Assembly (NCBI GenBank): GCA_003219995.1 | Contig: QHRC01000167.1 | Coordinates: forward strand, 1 to 8,500 | DNA: 8,500 nt | Reading direction: 5' to 3' | Source of the DNA: Verrucomicrobiota bacterium | Lineage (GTDB): Bacteria; Verrucomicrobiota; Verrucomicrobiia; Chthoniobacterales; UBA10450 | Shown here: one piece after another, positions 1 to 7,201 of the stretch | How positions within the stretch are numbered: position 1 is the first letter of the stretch | Layout of the letters: every line of letters starts with the position of its first letter | The notes under the pieces: model-generated | What the model saw: only the letters and a program-made list of their open reading frames with translations | The model's database searches: none | What the model was told of the DNA's origin: nothing | Made by a program: the position numbers and the translations under genes

Positions 1-1
1 C

Positions 2-1405
2 CACGCGGTGGGCGTGATCAACGTGCCGTTCACGTACCCGCCCGAGCCGGTGAACGGTTTTCAGATTTCCGGCATGGACACGCCGTCGGAAAAAAGCGCC
101 TTTATCCATCCGCCCGCGTTGCGCGAGGAGTTGAAACGCGAGTTCGGCAACATGAATCTCGAGACACGCTTCCTCGGCTCCATGAACAACGACGAGCGCC
201 GTGACAAAGCGCTCGCCGGGCTGGAAAGTTGCGACGAGCAGTGGCTGCGCGCTGCCTTGTACCTCATGGAAAAACATCCAGTCGACGTAATGATGTGCAC
301 GTTCATGTCGATCGACACGGTACAGCATTATTTCTGGCACTACATGGACGAGAAACATTTCCAGCATGACCCAAGCGGCGCGCATAAGTATCGGGATGCA
401 ATACGGAACGTTTATGAGCGGCTTGATCGCGCCGTCGGTAAGTTTTTGGAAAAGCTGCCCGGCGACTCTGCGCTATGTGTGGTCTCCGACCACGGTGGCG
501 GCCCCGTGTCGGATCGGCTGGTTTATCTGAACCGCTACCTTGCGCAACTCGGTCTGCTGAAATACAGAACCCACACCCGCAGCGGTTTCGCGCGCGCGCG
601 ACAGAAGCTCATCCGCAAAGTTTTCGAAATCATCCGCGGCTCGCTGACCTCCGATCAGAAAAAGTGGCTGGCCGACAAGCTTCCCCTAGTGCGTGAGAAA
701 TTTGAAGGCGCTTACACCTCGTTCTCGAACATCGACTGGAGCGCCACCAAAGCCTTCTGCAGCGAGGTTCTCGCGTATCCGCCGAGCATCTCGATCAACC
801 TGGAAGGAGTTTACCCCGAAGGGATTGTCAAGCCGGCGGAGTACGAGGAGTTGCGCGCATTCATCAAGCAAAAGCTTAGCGAGCTGCGCGACCCGCGGGA
901 CGGTTCATCGATCATTCCGCGAGTCTATCGGCGCGAGGAGTTGTTTGAGGGCCCGTTCGCCAGCGAAGCACCCGATCTTGTGCTTGATTGGTGGAGTGAG
1001 AAAGCGTTCACGACGAGCTTAAGTTTCCCCGAGGAGGGCGACCAGCCTGTTCTAAAAATCCGGCGACGCGAGCCGATGGGCCAACCCGAGTGGAGCGCCA
1101 CCCACCGGTTAGAAGGCATCGTAATCATGCGCGGCCCGCACATCCGCAAAAGCGCACTGATACAAGGCGCACGGCTCGTGGACATGGCTCCGACGCTATT
1201 GTATTTGCTGGGCGACGAAATTCCCGCTGGTCTCGATGGCCGCATTTTGACCGATTTCTTCGAGGCGGAATTCTTGCAATCGCATCCGGTGCAAGCCGAG
1301 GAGCCATCTGCGGCCGCACCGGCCGAGAAGGAGGGCGCGCCCTACAACGCCAAAGAAGCCGCGCAAGTCGAGGAGCGGCTCAAGGCGCTTGGCTACATTG
1401 ACTAA
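2..1405 (+). CDS. Alkaline phosphatase superfamily phosphodiesterase (5' truncated by window edge)
   Basis: C-terminal 467 codons of a type I phosphodiesterase/nucleotide pyrophosphatase-like hydrolase. The frame is open to the left edge, so the true start and the catalytic Thr/Ser region lie upstream. Metal-ligand motifs of the superfamily are visible: 'SIDTVQH' (Asp at 314-316, His at 326-328), 'VSDHGGG' (Asp-His at 488-493) and 'ATHRLEG' (His at 1103-1105). The tail has the usual 'VDMAPTLLYLLG' and 'GLDGRIL' blocks, followed by a charged linker and a terminal 'VEERLKALGYID'. Such enzymes hydrolyse phosphodiester or phosphate-monoester bonds using two metal ions, commonly in the periplasm. 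The substrate cannot be told from this sequence; the neighbours suggest a role with lipid-linked or phosphorylated glycans (inference). Its stop overlaps the possible start of the adaptor gene by 17 bases, which suggests co-transcription. The superfamily call is firm; specific activity is unknown. Confidence 0.9.
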   Translation, partial: HAVGVINVPFTYPPEPVNGFQISGMDTPSEKSAFIHPPALREELKREFGNMNLETRFLGSMNNDERRDKALAGLESCDEQWLRAALYLMEKHPVDVMMCTFMSIDTVQHYFWHYMDEKHFQHDPSGAHKYRDAIRNVYERLDRAVGKFLEKLPGDSALCVVSDHGGGPVSDRLVYLNRYLAQLGLLKYRTHTRSGFARARQKLIRKVFEIIRGSLTSDQKKWLADKLPLVREKFEGAYTSFSNIDWSATKAFCSEVLAYPPSISINLEGVYPEGIVKPAEYEELRAFIKQKLSELRDPRDGSSIIPRVYRREELFEGPFASEAPDLVLDWWSEKAFTTSLSFPEEGDQPVLKIRRREPMGQPEWSATHRLEGIVIMRGPHIRKSALIQGARLVDMAPTLLYLLGDEIPAGLDGRILTDFFEAEFLQSHPVQAEEPSAAAPAEKEGAPYNAKEAAQVEERLKALGYID

Positions 1406-2594
1406 CGACTCTTCGGCGCAACAGAAAGATATTCAATGCAACCGGGGCCAGACACAGTGTCTCTTGCTTCCTCACTCACGCGTGACTGATCCACACGAAG
1501 TGTCTCACTCCGCCCGCGGCCGTCTCAGAGAAATCTCTATCGGGCTGCTGATAGGATTTTGCACGCTAGCGCTCGTCGTCTGGGCCGCTTTTCACGTATT
1601 TCACACGAATCAACTGGTTGCGGCCGCGATTCATCTACCGCTTCCGGTGGAGGTGCTGCCCGCCACAGTGCGGACCCTCCATGTCACGATTGGCGCGAGC
1701 GGGACCGTGCAGCCAGCTACCACGATCGTCATAACGGCGCGCGATTCGGCGCGTGTGTTGCAAGTGCCGGTTGATCTCGGCAACGTTGTGAAACCGGATG
1801 ACTTGCTCGCGGCACTTGATGACCGCGTTTTCGTTGCAAGTCTTGAAACCGCGAAAGTAACGGCAGTTCATGCTGACAATCAACTCAGCCGAATGGAGGC
1901 CTTGGAAAAGAAAGGCTACGGCTCGCCTACCGACACGGAAAAAGCGCGGACGGATGCCGTCGCGGCGCATCAAGCCGTCGTGCAGGCAGAGATCGACCTG
2001 GTCAACACGAAAGTTAGAAGCCCCGCAGTCGCCGTGGTGCTTTCACGCACTGTGAATCCCGGCGAGAATACAGCTATCGGCGAGCAGCTTTTCCAGCTCG
2101 GCACAATCGACGACGTGATGATGCTCGCCGAAGTCTCCGAGGACCAGATCGGTTTCGTCAGCCTCGGGATGCGCGGCGAGGTCGGCACCAACGCGTTTCC
2201 CGGCGAAACCTTTGTTGGGAGTGTCGTGAAAATCGGCGCGGATGTGAGCACGACCACGCGCACTTTCGGCGTTTACATTCGGATCGGAAACAAAGGCCTG
2301 CGCCTCAAGCCAGGCGTGACCGGCTACGCGCGTATTGTGGCAAACCGCACCGGCCTCGCCGTCATCAGCACAGCGATTATTAATCCGGTTGGGGATCACG
2401 CGACCGTCTTTGTCGTGGACCAAAACAGCGTCGCGCATATCCGGCAAGTTCGGTACGGGCTGATCGCCGAGGGGCTCACGCAGATTCTCGACGGTTTGCG
2501 GGAGGGCGAGCGCGTCGTCACGGTGGGCCAACAAGAATTGCACGAAGGCGACCGCGTGCGAGCGAATCTGTCCGGGCCGTGGAATAACAAATGA
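1389..2594 (+). CDS. RND/HlyD-family periplasmic adaptor (membrane fusion protein)
   Basis: Adaptor subunit linking an inner-membrane transporter to an outer-membrane channel. Counting from TTG 1389 (401 aa), a single membrane anchor spans about residues 51-71 ('IGLLIGFCTLALVVWAAF'). Then come the first lipoyl half (about 105-145, 'GNVVKPDDLLAALDD'), a short alpha-hairpin (about 146-207, with 'ALEKKGYGSPTDTEKAR'), the second lipoyl half (about 208-235, 'TVNPGENTAIGEQLFQLG'), a beta-barrel (about 240-315) and a membrane-proximal domain ending 'LREGERVVTVGQQELHEGD'. The short hairpin fits RND-type adaptors better than long-hairpin HlyD proteins. No pump or TolC-like channel is visible in the window. 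The start is uncertain: TTG 1389 overlaps the upstream gene, and GTG 1482 or 1500 would give a shorter cytoplasmic tail, none with a convincing ribosome site. The N-terminal ~38 residues are poorly protein-like. The stop shares ATGA with the next small ORF. Confidence 0.88.
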   Translation: MATLTNDSSAQQKDIQCNRGQTQCLLLPHSRVTDPHEVSHSARGRLREISIGLLIGFCTLALVVWAAFHVFHTNQLVAAAIHLPLPVEVLPATVRTLHVTIGASGTVQPATTIVITARDSARVLQVPVDLGNVVKPDDLLAALDDRVFVASLETAKVTAVHADNQLSRMEALEKKGYGSPTDTEKARTDAVAAHQAVVQAEIDLVNTKVRSPAVAVVLSRTVNPGENTAIGEQLFQLGTIDDVMMLAEVSEDQIGFVSLGMRGEVGTNAFPGETFVGSVVKIGADVSTTTRTFGVYIRIGNKGLRLKPGVTGYARIVANRTGLAVISTAIINPVGDHATVFVVDQNSVAHIRQVRYGLIAEGLTQILDGLREGERVVTVGQQELHEGDRVRANLSGPWNNK

Positions 2595-2770
2595 TCGCTG
2601 GCGCTATTGTGCTTTTGCTTGCATCAGCGGTGACTGCGTGGCGCGCAGAGCGGCCCGGGTTCATGCCGAGCGATTGTACTGGCGAACCCTTCCAACGCGC
2701 CCGCGCGCTCCTATTCCAGCCGGTGTTGGAGACCGATGCGGCGACTTCTGGGGGATCCGTCAATTCCTAA
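2591..2770 (+). CDS. Small hypothetical protein with signal-peptide-like N-terminus (59 aa)
   Basis: A 59-codon ORF begins at an ATG that overlaps the adaptor stop as ATGA, the classic arrangement for translational coupling. The first residues, 'MIAGAIVLLLASAVTAWRA', form a hydrophobic core followed by small residues with AxA-like spacing, as in a signal peptide or short membrane anchor. The rest is hydrophilic, with one Cys (residue 29) and no recognised motif. Third codon positions are mostly G or C, as in the neighbouring genes, which favours coding. It fills most of the 225 bases between the adaptor and the flippase. I do not recognise a family. It could be a small secreted accessory protein, the truncated head of a decayed gene, or chance. 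Calling it a real gene is a moderate-confidence inference. Confidence 0.45.
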   Translation: MIAGAIVLLLASAVTAWRAERPGFMPSDCTGEPFQRARALLFQPVLETDAATSGGSVNS

Positions 2771-2806
2771 AATACCTTCAATTGCTGAACGGAGCGAGCG
2801 GCGTCC

Positions 2807-2811
2807 GGAGG
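2807..2811 (+). promoter_or_regulatory. Ribosome binding site of the flippase gene
   Basis: GGAGG lies 8 bases before the ATG at 2820. This decides the flippase start in favour of 2820 over the in-frame ATG at 2736, whose extra 28 residues are hydrophilic and unlike the family N-terminus. Confidence 0.8.
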
Positions 2812-2819
2812 CGGCTGCA

Positions 2820-4310
2820 ATGAAGCAGTCGCAACGGATCGTGAAAAACATTCTCGCCGGCGCGCTTGGGGTCGGCCTTGGCGGGCTGCTGCAACTCGGG
2901 GCTGTGGTGTACATCGCCCGTAGCGTCGGCGTGACGCTGTTTGGCACTTACTCATTCATCCTCGCATTCGCGATGTTCTTCCAGCTCCTCGCGGATTCGG
3001 GGTTGACCAACATCCTGGTGCGGGAGCTGGCGACGAAGCCGGAGCGCATGGGCGAGATTTTAGGCGCGGCGCTGTTACTCATCTGGGCGATCACGTTTGC
3101 AGTCGGCGCGCTGTTGCTCGCGGTGATTCCGTTTTTGCATTTTCCGTTTCAGGTCAAGGTTCTTACCGCGCTTATGGGCGCCGCCACGCTCACGCAATTC
3201 CACGCCGCGGGTTACGGCGCAGCGCTGCGCTCGCAGGAGGACAACGAATTGCATTCGCTCGGCTTCCTGTTGCACAAAGTGGTGTTCTGCGCCTGTGTAT
3301 TTGCGGGACTTAAAGGCGGTCTCGGCTTGACTGGCGTGGTGCTCGCGCACTTGATTCCGAATATTTTTCTGCTGGGATTTTACAAATATCTTGTTACCCG
3401 CCGCTACACTCGTCCAAAGCTGTGTGTGGATTACGCCGAGTGGAAGTATCTACTCACCCATTCGCTGCCCGTGGGCGGCGCGACGATGCTGCGTCTGCTC
3501 TCGCAGCAGATCGACGTGGTGATTCTCACCTGGCTCACCAACCTGCAAACGGTTGGCCTTTTTAGCGGCCCGTATCGCATCTCGCTGGCGCTGCGGTTCA
3601 TACCGCAGACAATGTCAATCCCACTCTATCCCTTGTATTCGCGACTCGCGATCCGGCCCGACGCGAAGCCGCAACTCCAAGCAGCCTACGAGCGCAGCGT
3701 GAAATTTTTCCTCGTAACCGGCTGTGCGGTGGCGACTGTTTTTGTGACCTGCGCGGCGCCACTGATCACACTGCTGCTCGGTGCAAAATACCGTGCAGCC
3801 GCGCCGGCGATGCAGATTCTCGGCATGGGGTTCGTGCCTTTCTTCGTGTCGAATCCGTTTCCGCTTTTACTCACTGCCTTGCACGAGCAGCGGTTTCTTT
3901 TATGGGCCACGATCATCTCGTTGGCACTACGCGTGGCGCTGAATTTCGCGCTGATCCCGCCGCTCGGTTTTGTCGGGCCAAGCCTCGCATTTTTAGCGGG
4001 AGAGATCGTCCTCCTGGCCATAATGGCCGCACGACTCCGGCACATTGGCCACCCGCTCGCGCTCTTCGAGATCGCGTGGCGGCCGCTGGTCGCGAGCGCT
4101 GCTATGGGGCTGATACTTGTAGCGACGCGCGGAAATTCAGCCGCTTCGTCTTTACTAGCGGTGATCGTGGCGTGCACTGTGTACGTCGCCCTGATTTTCA
4201 AACTCGAGACGTTTTCGGCCGATGAACTCGAGCTGGCGCGCGAAGGAATGAGATTCGTCAAACCGCTGATCGCGAGGTGGTCGAATCAGCCACAGGAAAA
4301 AACCCCTTGA
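2820..4310 (+). CDS. Wzx/PST-type oligosaccharide flippase (polysaccharide biosynthesis protein)
   Basis: A 496-residue polytopic protein of the MOP superfamily, polysaccharide transporter branch, of the usual length for Wzx-like proteins (roughly 400-500 aa with 12-14 helices). Recognisable family blocks are 'VYIARSVGVTLFGTYSF' and 'LLADSGLTNILVRELA' near the N-terminus, 'QQIDVVILTWLTNLQTVGLF' in the middle, and 'ITLLLGAKYRAAAPAMQILG' in the C-terminal half. Family role: moving undecaprenyl- or other polyprenyl-diphosphate-linked oligosaccharide from the cytoplasmic to the periplasmic face of the inner membrane. The start at 2820 is chosen for the GGAGG upstream and because the protein then begins with the typical amphipathic lead 'MKQSQRIVKNILAGALG'. 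Its stop codon is embedded in a TTGA overlap with the next gene. The particular glycan (O antigen, capsule, exopolysaccharide) cannot be read from sequence. Confidence 0.93.
   Translation: MKQSQRIVKNILAGALGVGLGGLLQLGAVVYIARSVGVTLFGTYSFILAFAMFFQLLADSGLTNILVRELATKPERMGEILGAALLLIWAITFAVGALLLAVIPFLHFPFQVKVLTALMGAATLTQFHAAGYGAALRSQEDNELHSLGFLLHKVVFCACVFAGLKGGLGLTGVVLAHLIPNIFLLGFYKYLVTRRYTRPKLCVDYAEWKYLLTHSLPVGGATMLRLLSQQIDVVILTWLTNLQTVGLFSGPYRISLALRFIPQTMSIPLYPLYSRLAIRPDAKPQLQAAYERSVKFFLVTGCAVATVFVTCAAPLITLLLGAKYRAAAPAMQILGMGFVPFFVSNPFPLLLTALHEQRFLLWATIISLALRVALNFALIPPLGFVGPSLAFLAGEIVLLAIMAARLRHIGHPLALFEIAWRPLVASAAMGLILVATRGNSAASSLLAVIVACTVYVALIFKLETFSADELELAREGMRFVKPLIARWSNQPQEKTP
4294..4299 (+). 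promoter_or_regulatory. Putative ribosome binding site for the TPR membrane protein
   Basis: AGGAAA lies 7 bases before TTG 4307, inside the 3' end of the flippase gene. It supports TTG 4307 as the start, although GTG 4277 in the same frame remains possible. Confidence 0.5.
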
Positions 4311-5560
4311 AAATCTTCGTCTGGCTCACCGTGCTGCCGTGCATGGCCGCGGAAATTTTTGCAAAATGGCTCTGCTTCCCCCTCACCAAGCAGCTACGAG
4401 GTTTTCAATTCCCACTGCTTGGTTACTCGCCGGAGCGGCAGGACTTCTCGATTTGTTGCTATGGTGTCGCGGCGGCGGTGTTATGCGGAGCGGCCGCCTT
4501 CTCACTGACACGCCAAAAACATCGGCTGCTCTGCTGGACCGGCGCGGGGTTGGTCTGGTTGAACGCGTTGACGATTCTGCAAGTCGCCTGCACGGATGGG
4601 CCGCTGTTGAAGGAGTTGGGTTCCGAGTGGAATCAGCAGCAATCGACGGCGGTGTTCACGCAACGGACGCTGCCTACGAACGACGTCGGCGAACCGAGCA
4701 TGTGGCACGATCTGCCGCTCGATACGCTTGCCGACAGGTTCATCGCCGGATGGTATTTTGTGCGCTTCGGGTGGGGGTGGTGGTGCGCATTGTTTGCCGG
4801 GCTTGCTGCGCTGGGGTTTGGCCTGTGCGGTGAAAAACGATGGACCATGACGTGGGCAACGCTTGGTGGAATGGCCGCACTCGTTTGCGTGTGCGCCGGG
4901 CGTCCCGCACTGGCCGAAGTGCTTGTCGCGCGGGCCCACGTTGCCGAGGCGCGAGGCGAATCGGACAAGGCTATCGCGTGCTATCGTAGAGCCATCCGGC
5001 TAGACGGGTGGAATGCGCTTAGGCCCGATCTTTACGAACGGATCGGCGCAATTGACGCGAACTTCGGACGGACCACCACGATCGAATACGGGATGTATCA
5101 CGCGGAGATGGCCTCGACGCAGATAGATATGCCGAAATCGATCGCTGAGTTGTCCGCATTGATTCCGCGGGCCAGTGAGCCGCTGGCCGGCGTTCTGCGC
5201 AAGCGCACCGCAGAGCTATTTATGCAGGACGCTCGGACACACCATTTCCATGGCGCGTACGGAGCGGTCGTGAGCGAATGCAAAGAAGCGCTGCGATTCG
5301 ACCCCCGTTCGGTGGTCGCCGCATATTACCTTTCCCGCGACTACTACCTGATCGGCGCTTACCAGAACGCGATCGATGTAACGAAGAAAACGCTGAAGCG
5401 GGTCGATGATCCGATCCTTCGAGCTGATTTCAGCAGCAATCTTGGGGACGCCTACACAAAACTTAACGCGTTTTCCGACGCGAAATTGGCGTACCGCGAG
5501 TCGTACCTGCGGGATTATATTCTCAACCTCCGCGCCCTCTCTGCGCTAACCGGGCCCTAG
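4307..5560 (+). CDS. Membrane protein with C-terminal TPR repeats, unknown function
   Basis: A 417-residue protein if it starts at TTG 4307; GTG 4277 would add ten hydrophilic residues. I prefer 4307 because it overlaps the flippase stop as TTGA, has AGGAAA upstream, and begins directly with the hydrophobic 'KIFVWLTVLPCMAAEIF'. The N-terminal half has about five hydrophobic segments (approximately residues 3-21, 47-67, 74-93, 158-174 and 183-197) with an aromatic-rich stretch, 'RFGWGWWCALFAG'. After residue 200 it becomes a helical repeat region. One clear TPR is 'ARGESDKAIACYRRAIRLD', and two or three more degenerate repeats follow around residues 315-405 ('GAYQNAIDVTKKTLKRVDD', 'LNAFSDAKLAYRESYLRDY'). 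TPRs mediate protein-protein contacts, so a scaffold for the glycan assembly machinery is a fair guess. Which side of the membrane carries the TPRs is uncertain. I do not recognise a named family. Confidence 0.8.
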   Translation: MKIFVWLTVLPCMAAEIFAKWLCFPLTKQLRGFQFPLLGYSPERQDFSICCYGVAAAVLCGAAAFSLTRQKHRLLCWTGAGLVWLNALTILQVACTDGPLLKELGSEWNQQQSTAVFTQRTLPTNDVGEPSMWHDLPLDTLADRFIAGWYFVRFGWGWWCALFAGLAALGFGLCGEKRWTMTWATLGGMAALVCVCAGRPALAEVLVARAHVAEARGESDKAIACYRRAIRLDGWNALRPDLYERIGAIDANFGRTTTIEYGMYHAEMASTQIDMPKSIAELSALIPRASEPLAGVLRKRTAELFMQDARTHHFHGAYGAVVSECKEALRFDPRSVVAAYYLSRDYYLIGAYQNAIDVTKKTLKRVDDPILRADFSSNLGDAYTKLNAFSDAKLAYRESYLRDYILNLRALSALTGP

Positions 5561-5563
5561 CCG

Positions 5564-7201
5564 ATGCGCTCACTATTCGGTTATTTGAGGACCCGCGATG
5601 GCGTCCTTGCACTATGCCTCGTGCTGGCCTCAGGCTTGACGCTCGCCTTTTTCACATGGCGCACCTTTGTCGATTTGCCGCCGCGTCAGTATTCGCTTGA
5701 TTTCGGTCAGGCGCGCTGGATCGAGCACGAGGGAGTGTCGCCATGCGCCTATTTCCGGAAAACATTATACATCTCCGGAAATGTCGAGCGCGCGTGGATT
5801 GAGATCTCCGCGACGGATCAGTTCGTTCTCTACGTTAACGGCATTGTGGTTGAGAAAGATTTGTTCGCTGCCACGCGGCCAGCGGGAATTTTCGATCTCA
5901 AACATCTGTTGAGACAGGGGAAGAACGTGATCTCAGTGTACGTGCCCCGCATTTTCTATCCAGGCAATGCGCAACTGCTCGTGCGCGGTTTTTACGCCAC
6001 GGAAACGTCACCGCTCACTGAGTTCTGCAGTGACGCCGGGTGGAAGGTGTCAAAGACGCCCGACGGCATCATCGGCAGCTACCAGTGGTTCGACCCGCTG
6101 CTCGATGACTCGCTCTGGGTCGAGGCCCGCGAAACGGTTTCGGGAGAAGTTTTTCCAACGATCCAGCCGGTCGACATCGATCCCAGGATCTTCGGCATAC
6201 GTCCGGCTGCCGTCTGGCTCGGGCCGAAAGTGAGCGGTGCGTTGGATGCCACTTTCGAGTCCGTAGAAACCTTGCCGCTGGCGCATGGCGCGACATGGTT
6301 GCAGGTCGCCGCGACAGGTAGTTACGATGTGGTAATTAACGGTGAGCTGGCGCTCTCGCAGGCGCGCCCACAGCAGACGAAGCTTCCCTTTGCCAAGCTA
6401 TCACCCGAGGCAGGTCTCGCGAGCGTTCCGCGGGTGGACATCGCAATTGTGGCGCCAGCGCGGCCGGCCACAAGGGCGGCGGTGCAACCGTTGAATGTGG
6501 GCACCGCGACTTCTGCTCCAACATTGCTCGTCTACGATGTTTCTCGCTGGATGGGGACAGGCGCAAACACGATTCGCATCCACGTTCGCTGCGAATTCGG
6601 CGTGCCTGCCGTGCTTGCCCAAGGCGACACCGAGCTTTCGGGCGGCGCGATCAAGACCTTTTCCACTAACGCTGCGTGGCAAGTACGCGAACAGATGCCC
6701 GGCGGAGCGTCGAATGGCAAAGCAGTGGTGCTCGGCCCCTACGGAACGCAACCATGGAGCGTGCTTCCGCAAATGCCGGCCGGTCCGCAAGTGCTCCCCG
6801 CCTACGACTTGCGGATGCTTGTCGAACGGATGTTAACCATCGTTCTAATCGAGATTTTCGTCGTCTCGCTGTGGTTGACGGCGGCATCTTGGCGGACGCG
6901 CACACGGGGATGGTCGTACGAGCAAGGCCTGACCGCCGGTGCTCTGCTGCACCTTCCGACATTTGCTGCGCTGATGCTCTGTTGGCTGCTCTCCTACGAT
7001 GTGCGCTTTTCGAACAACTGGTGTTTCACGCCGAGCGTTGCTCGCGAGCCATTTACTTCTGCTCTCTCGCGGGCGCCCGGAGACGAGTGCCCCAACATCA
7101 CTCCGCGCATCGGGCTTGCGGTGGAAAATCGTCGCTTTCACCGCGGTTACGCTGCTCGGGTTCTGCCTGCGTTTGCACGACCTAAACACGATGTCTCTTA
7201 G
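5564..7201 (+). CDS. Membrane-anchored tandem beta-sandwich (rhamnosidase-N-like) protein; probable N-terminal part of a frameshifted glycosyltransferase
   Basis: Begins 3 bases after the TPR gene, with no clear ribosome site, so translation is probably coupled. One helix (about residues 14-32) is followed by a large, presumably periplasmic, region. It holds two similar modules. Module 1 (about 43-190) has 'FRKTLYI', 'ISATDQFVLYVNG', 'LLRQGKNVISVYV' and 'CSDAGWKVS'; module 2 (about 215-402) has 'VAATGSYDVVING', 'MGTGANTIRIHV' and 'FSTNAAWQV'. This order matches the jelly-roll N-terminal domain of bacterial alpha-L-rhamnosidases, a galactose-binding-like fold. No glycoside hydrolase barrel is present, so binding is more likely than catalysis. 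Two more helices follow (423-443 and 456-477). Residues after about 517, encoded beyond 7114, do not look protein-like, while another frame there encodes the start of a glycosyltransferase. The true product is therefore probably longer and fused to the next ORF; the stop at 7201 is likely out of frame. Confidence 0.78.
   Translation: MRSLFGYLRTRDGVLALCLVLASGLTLAFFTWRTFVDLPPRQYSLDFGQARWIEHEGVSPCAYFRKTLYISGNVERAWIEISATDQFVLYVNGIVVEKDLFAATRPAGIFDLKHLLRQGKNVISVYVPRIFYPGNAQLLVRGFYATETSPLTEFCSDAGWKVSKTPDGIIGSYQWFDPLLDDSLWVEARETVSGEVFPTIQPVDIDPRIFGIRPAAVWLGPKVSGALDATFESVETLPLAHGATWLQVAATGSYDVVINGELALSQARPQQTKLPFAKLSPEAGLASVPRVDIAIVAPARPATRAAVQPLNVGTATSAPTLLVYDVSRWMGTGANTIRIHVRCEFGVPAVLAQGDTELSGGAIKTFSTNAAWQVREQMPGGASNGKAVVLGPYGTQPWSVLPQMPAGPQVLPAYDLRMLVERMLTIVLIEIFVVSLWLTAASWRTRTRGWSYEQGLTAGALLHLPTFAALMLCWLLSYDVRFSNNWCFTPSVAREPFTSALSRAPGDECPNITPRIGLAVENRRFHRGYAARVLPAFARPKHDVS
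7107..7125 (+). other. Probable single-base frameshift junction
   Basis: Coding character moves here from the frame of the beta-sandwich ORF to the frame of the glycosyltransferase. Up to about 7114 the upstream frame has G/C-rich third positions ('GDECPNITPRIG'); after it the other frame does, and it encodes 'LRWKIVAFTAVTLLGFCLRL'. Removing one G from the GGG at 7112-7114 gives a continuous 'RIGLRWKIVAF' join. This could be a sequencing or assembly error, a real mutation, or a gene boundary. The exact base is not certain. Confidence 0.55.

Noticed and set aside
2043..2543. 166-codon minus-strand ORF inside the adaptor gene
   Set aside because: Its Asp/His/Ala composition mirrors the complementary coding frame and shows no recognisable domain.
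2736..2819. In-frame upstream ATG extending the flippase by 28 residues
   Set aside because: The extension is hydrophilic and unlike flippase N-termini, overlaps the small ORF, and a GGAGG sits correctly before ATG 2820.
2595..2819. Terminator or promoter between the adaptor and flippase genes
   Set aside because: No hairpin followed by a T run and no convincing -35/-10 pair was seen; the stretch is better explained by the small ORF plus a ribosome site.
3686..4261. 191-codon ORF on the minus strand inside the flippase gene
   Set aside because: Ser/Ala/Arg-rich low-information protein opposite a well-supported membrane protein gene; typical antisense shadow in GC-rich DNA.
6676..7185. 169-codon + strand ORF overlapping the beta-sandwich gene
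   Set aside because: Arg/Ala-rich composition, no motifs, and the overlapping frame has clear domain similarity; a shadow ORF.
7191..7193. ATG as start of the glycosyltransferase
   Set aside because: It would remove the first membrane helix encoded just upstream and leave the acidic SDE motif about 15 residues from the N-terminus; there is also no ribosome site. Kept only as an alternative.
5564..7201. Alpha-L-rhamnosidase enzyme
   Set aside because: Only motifs of the N-terminal beta-sandwich type are present; the catalytic (alpha/alpha)6 barrel is absent and membrane helices follow instead.
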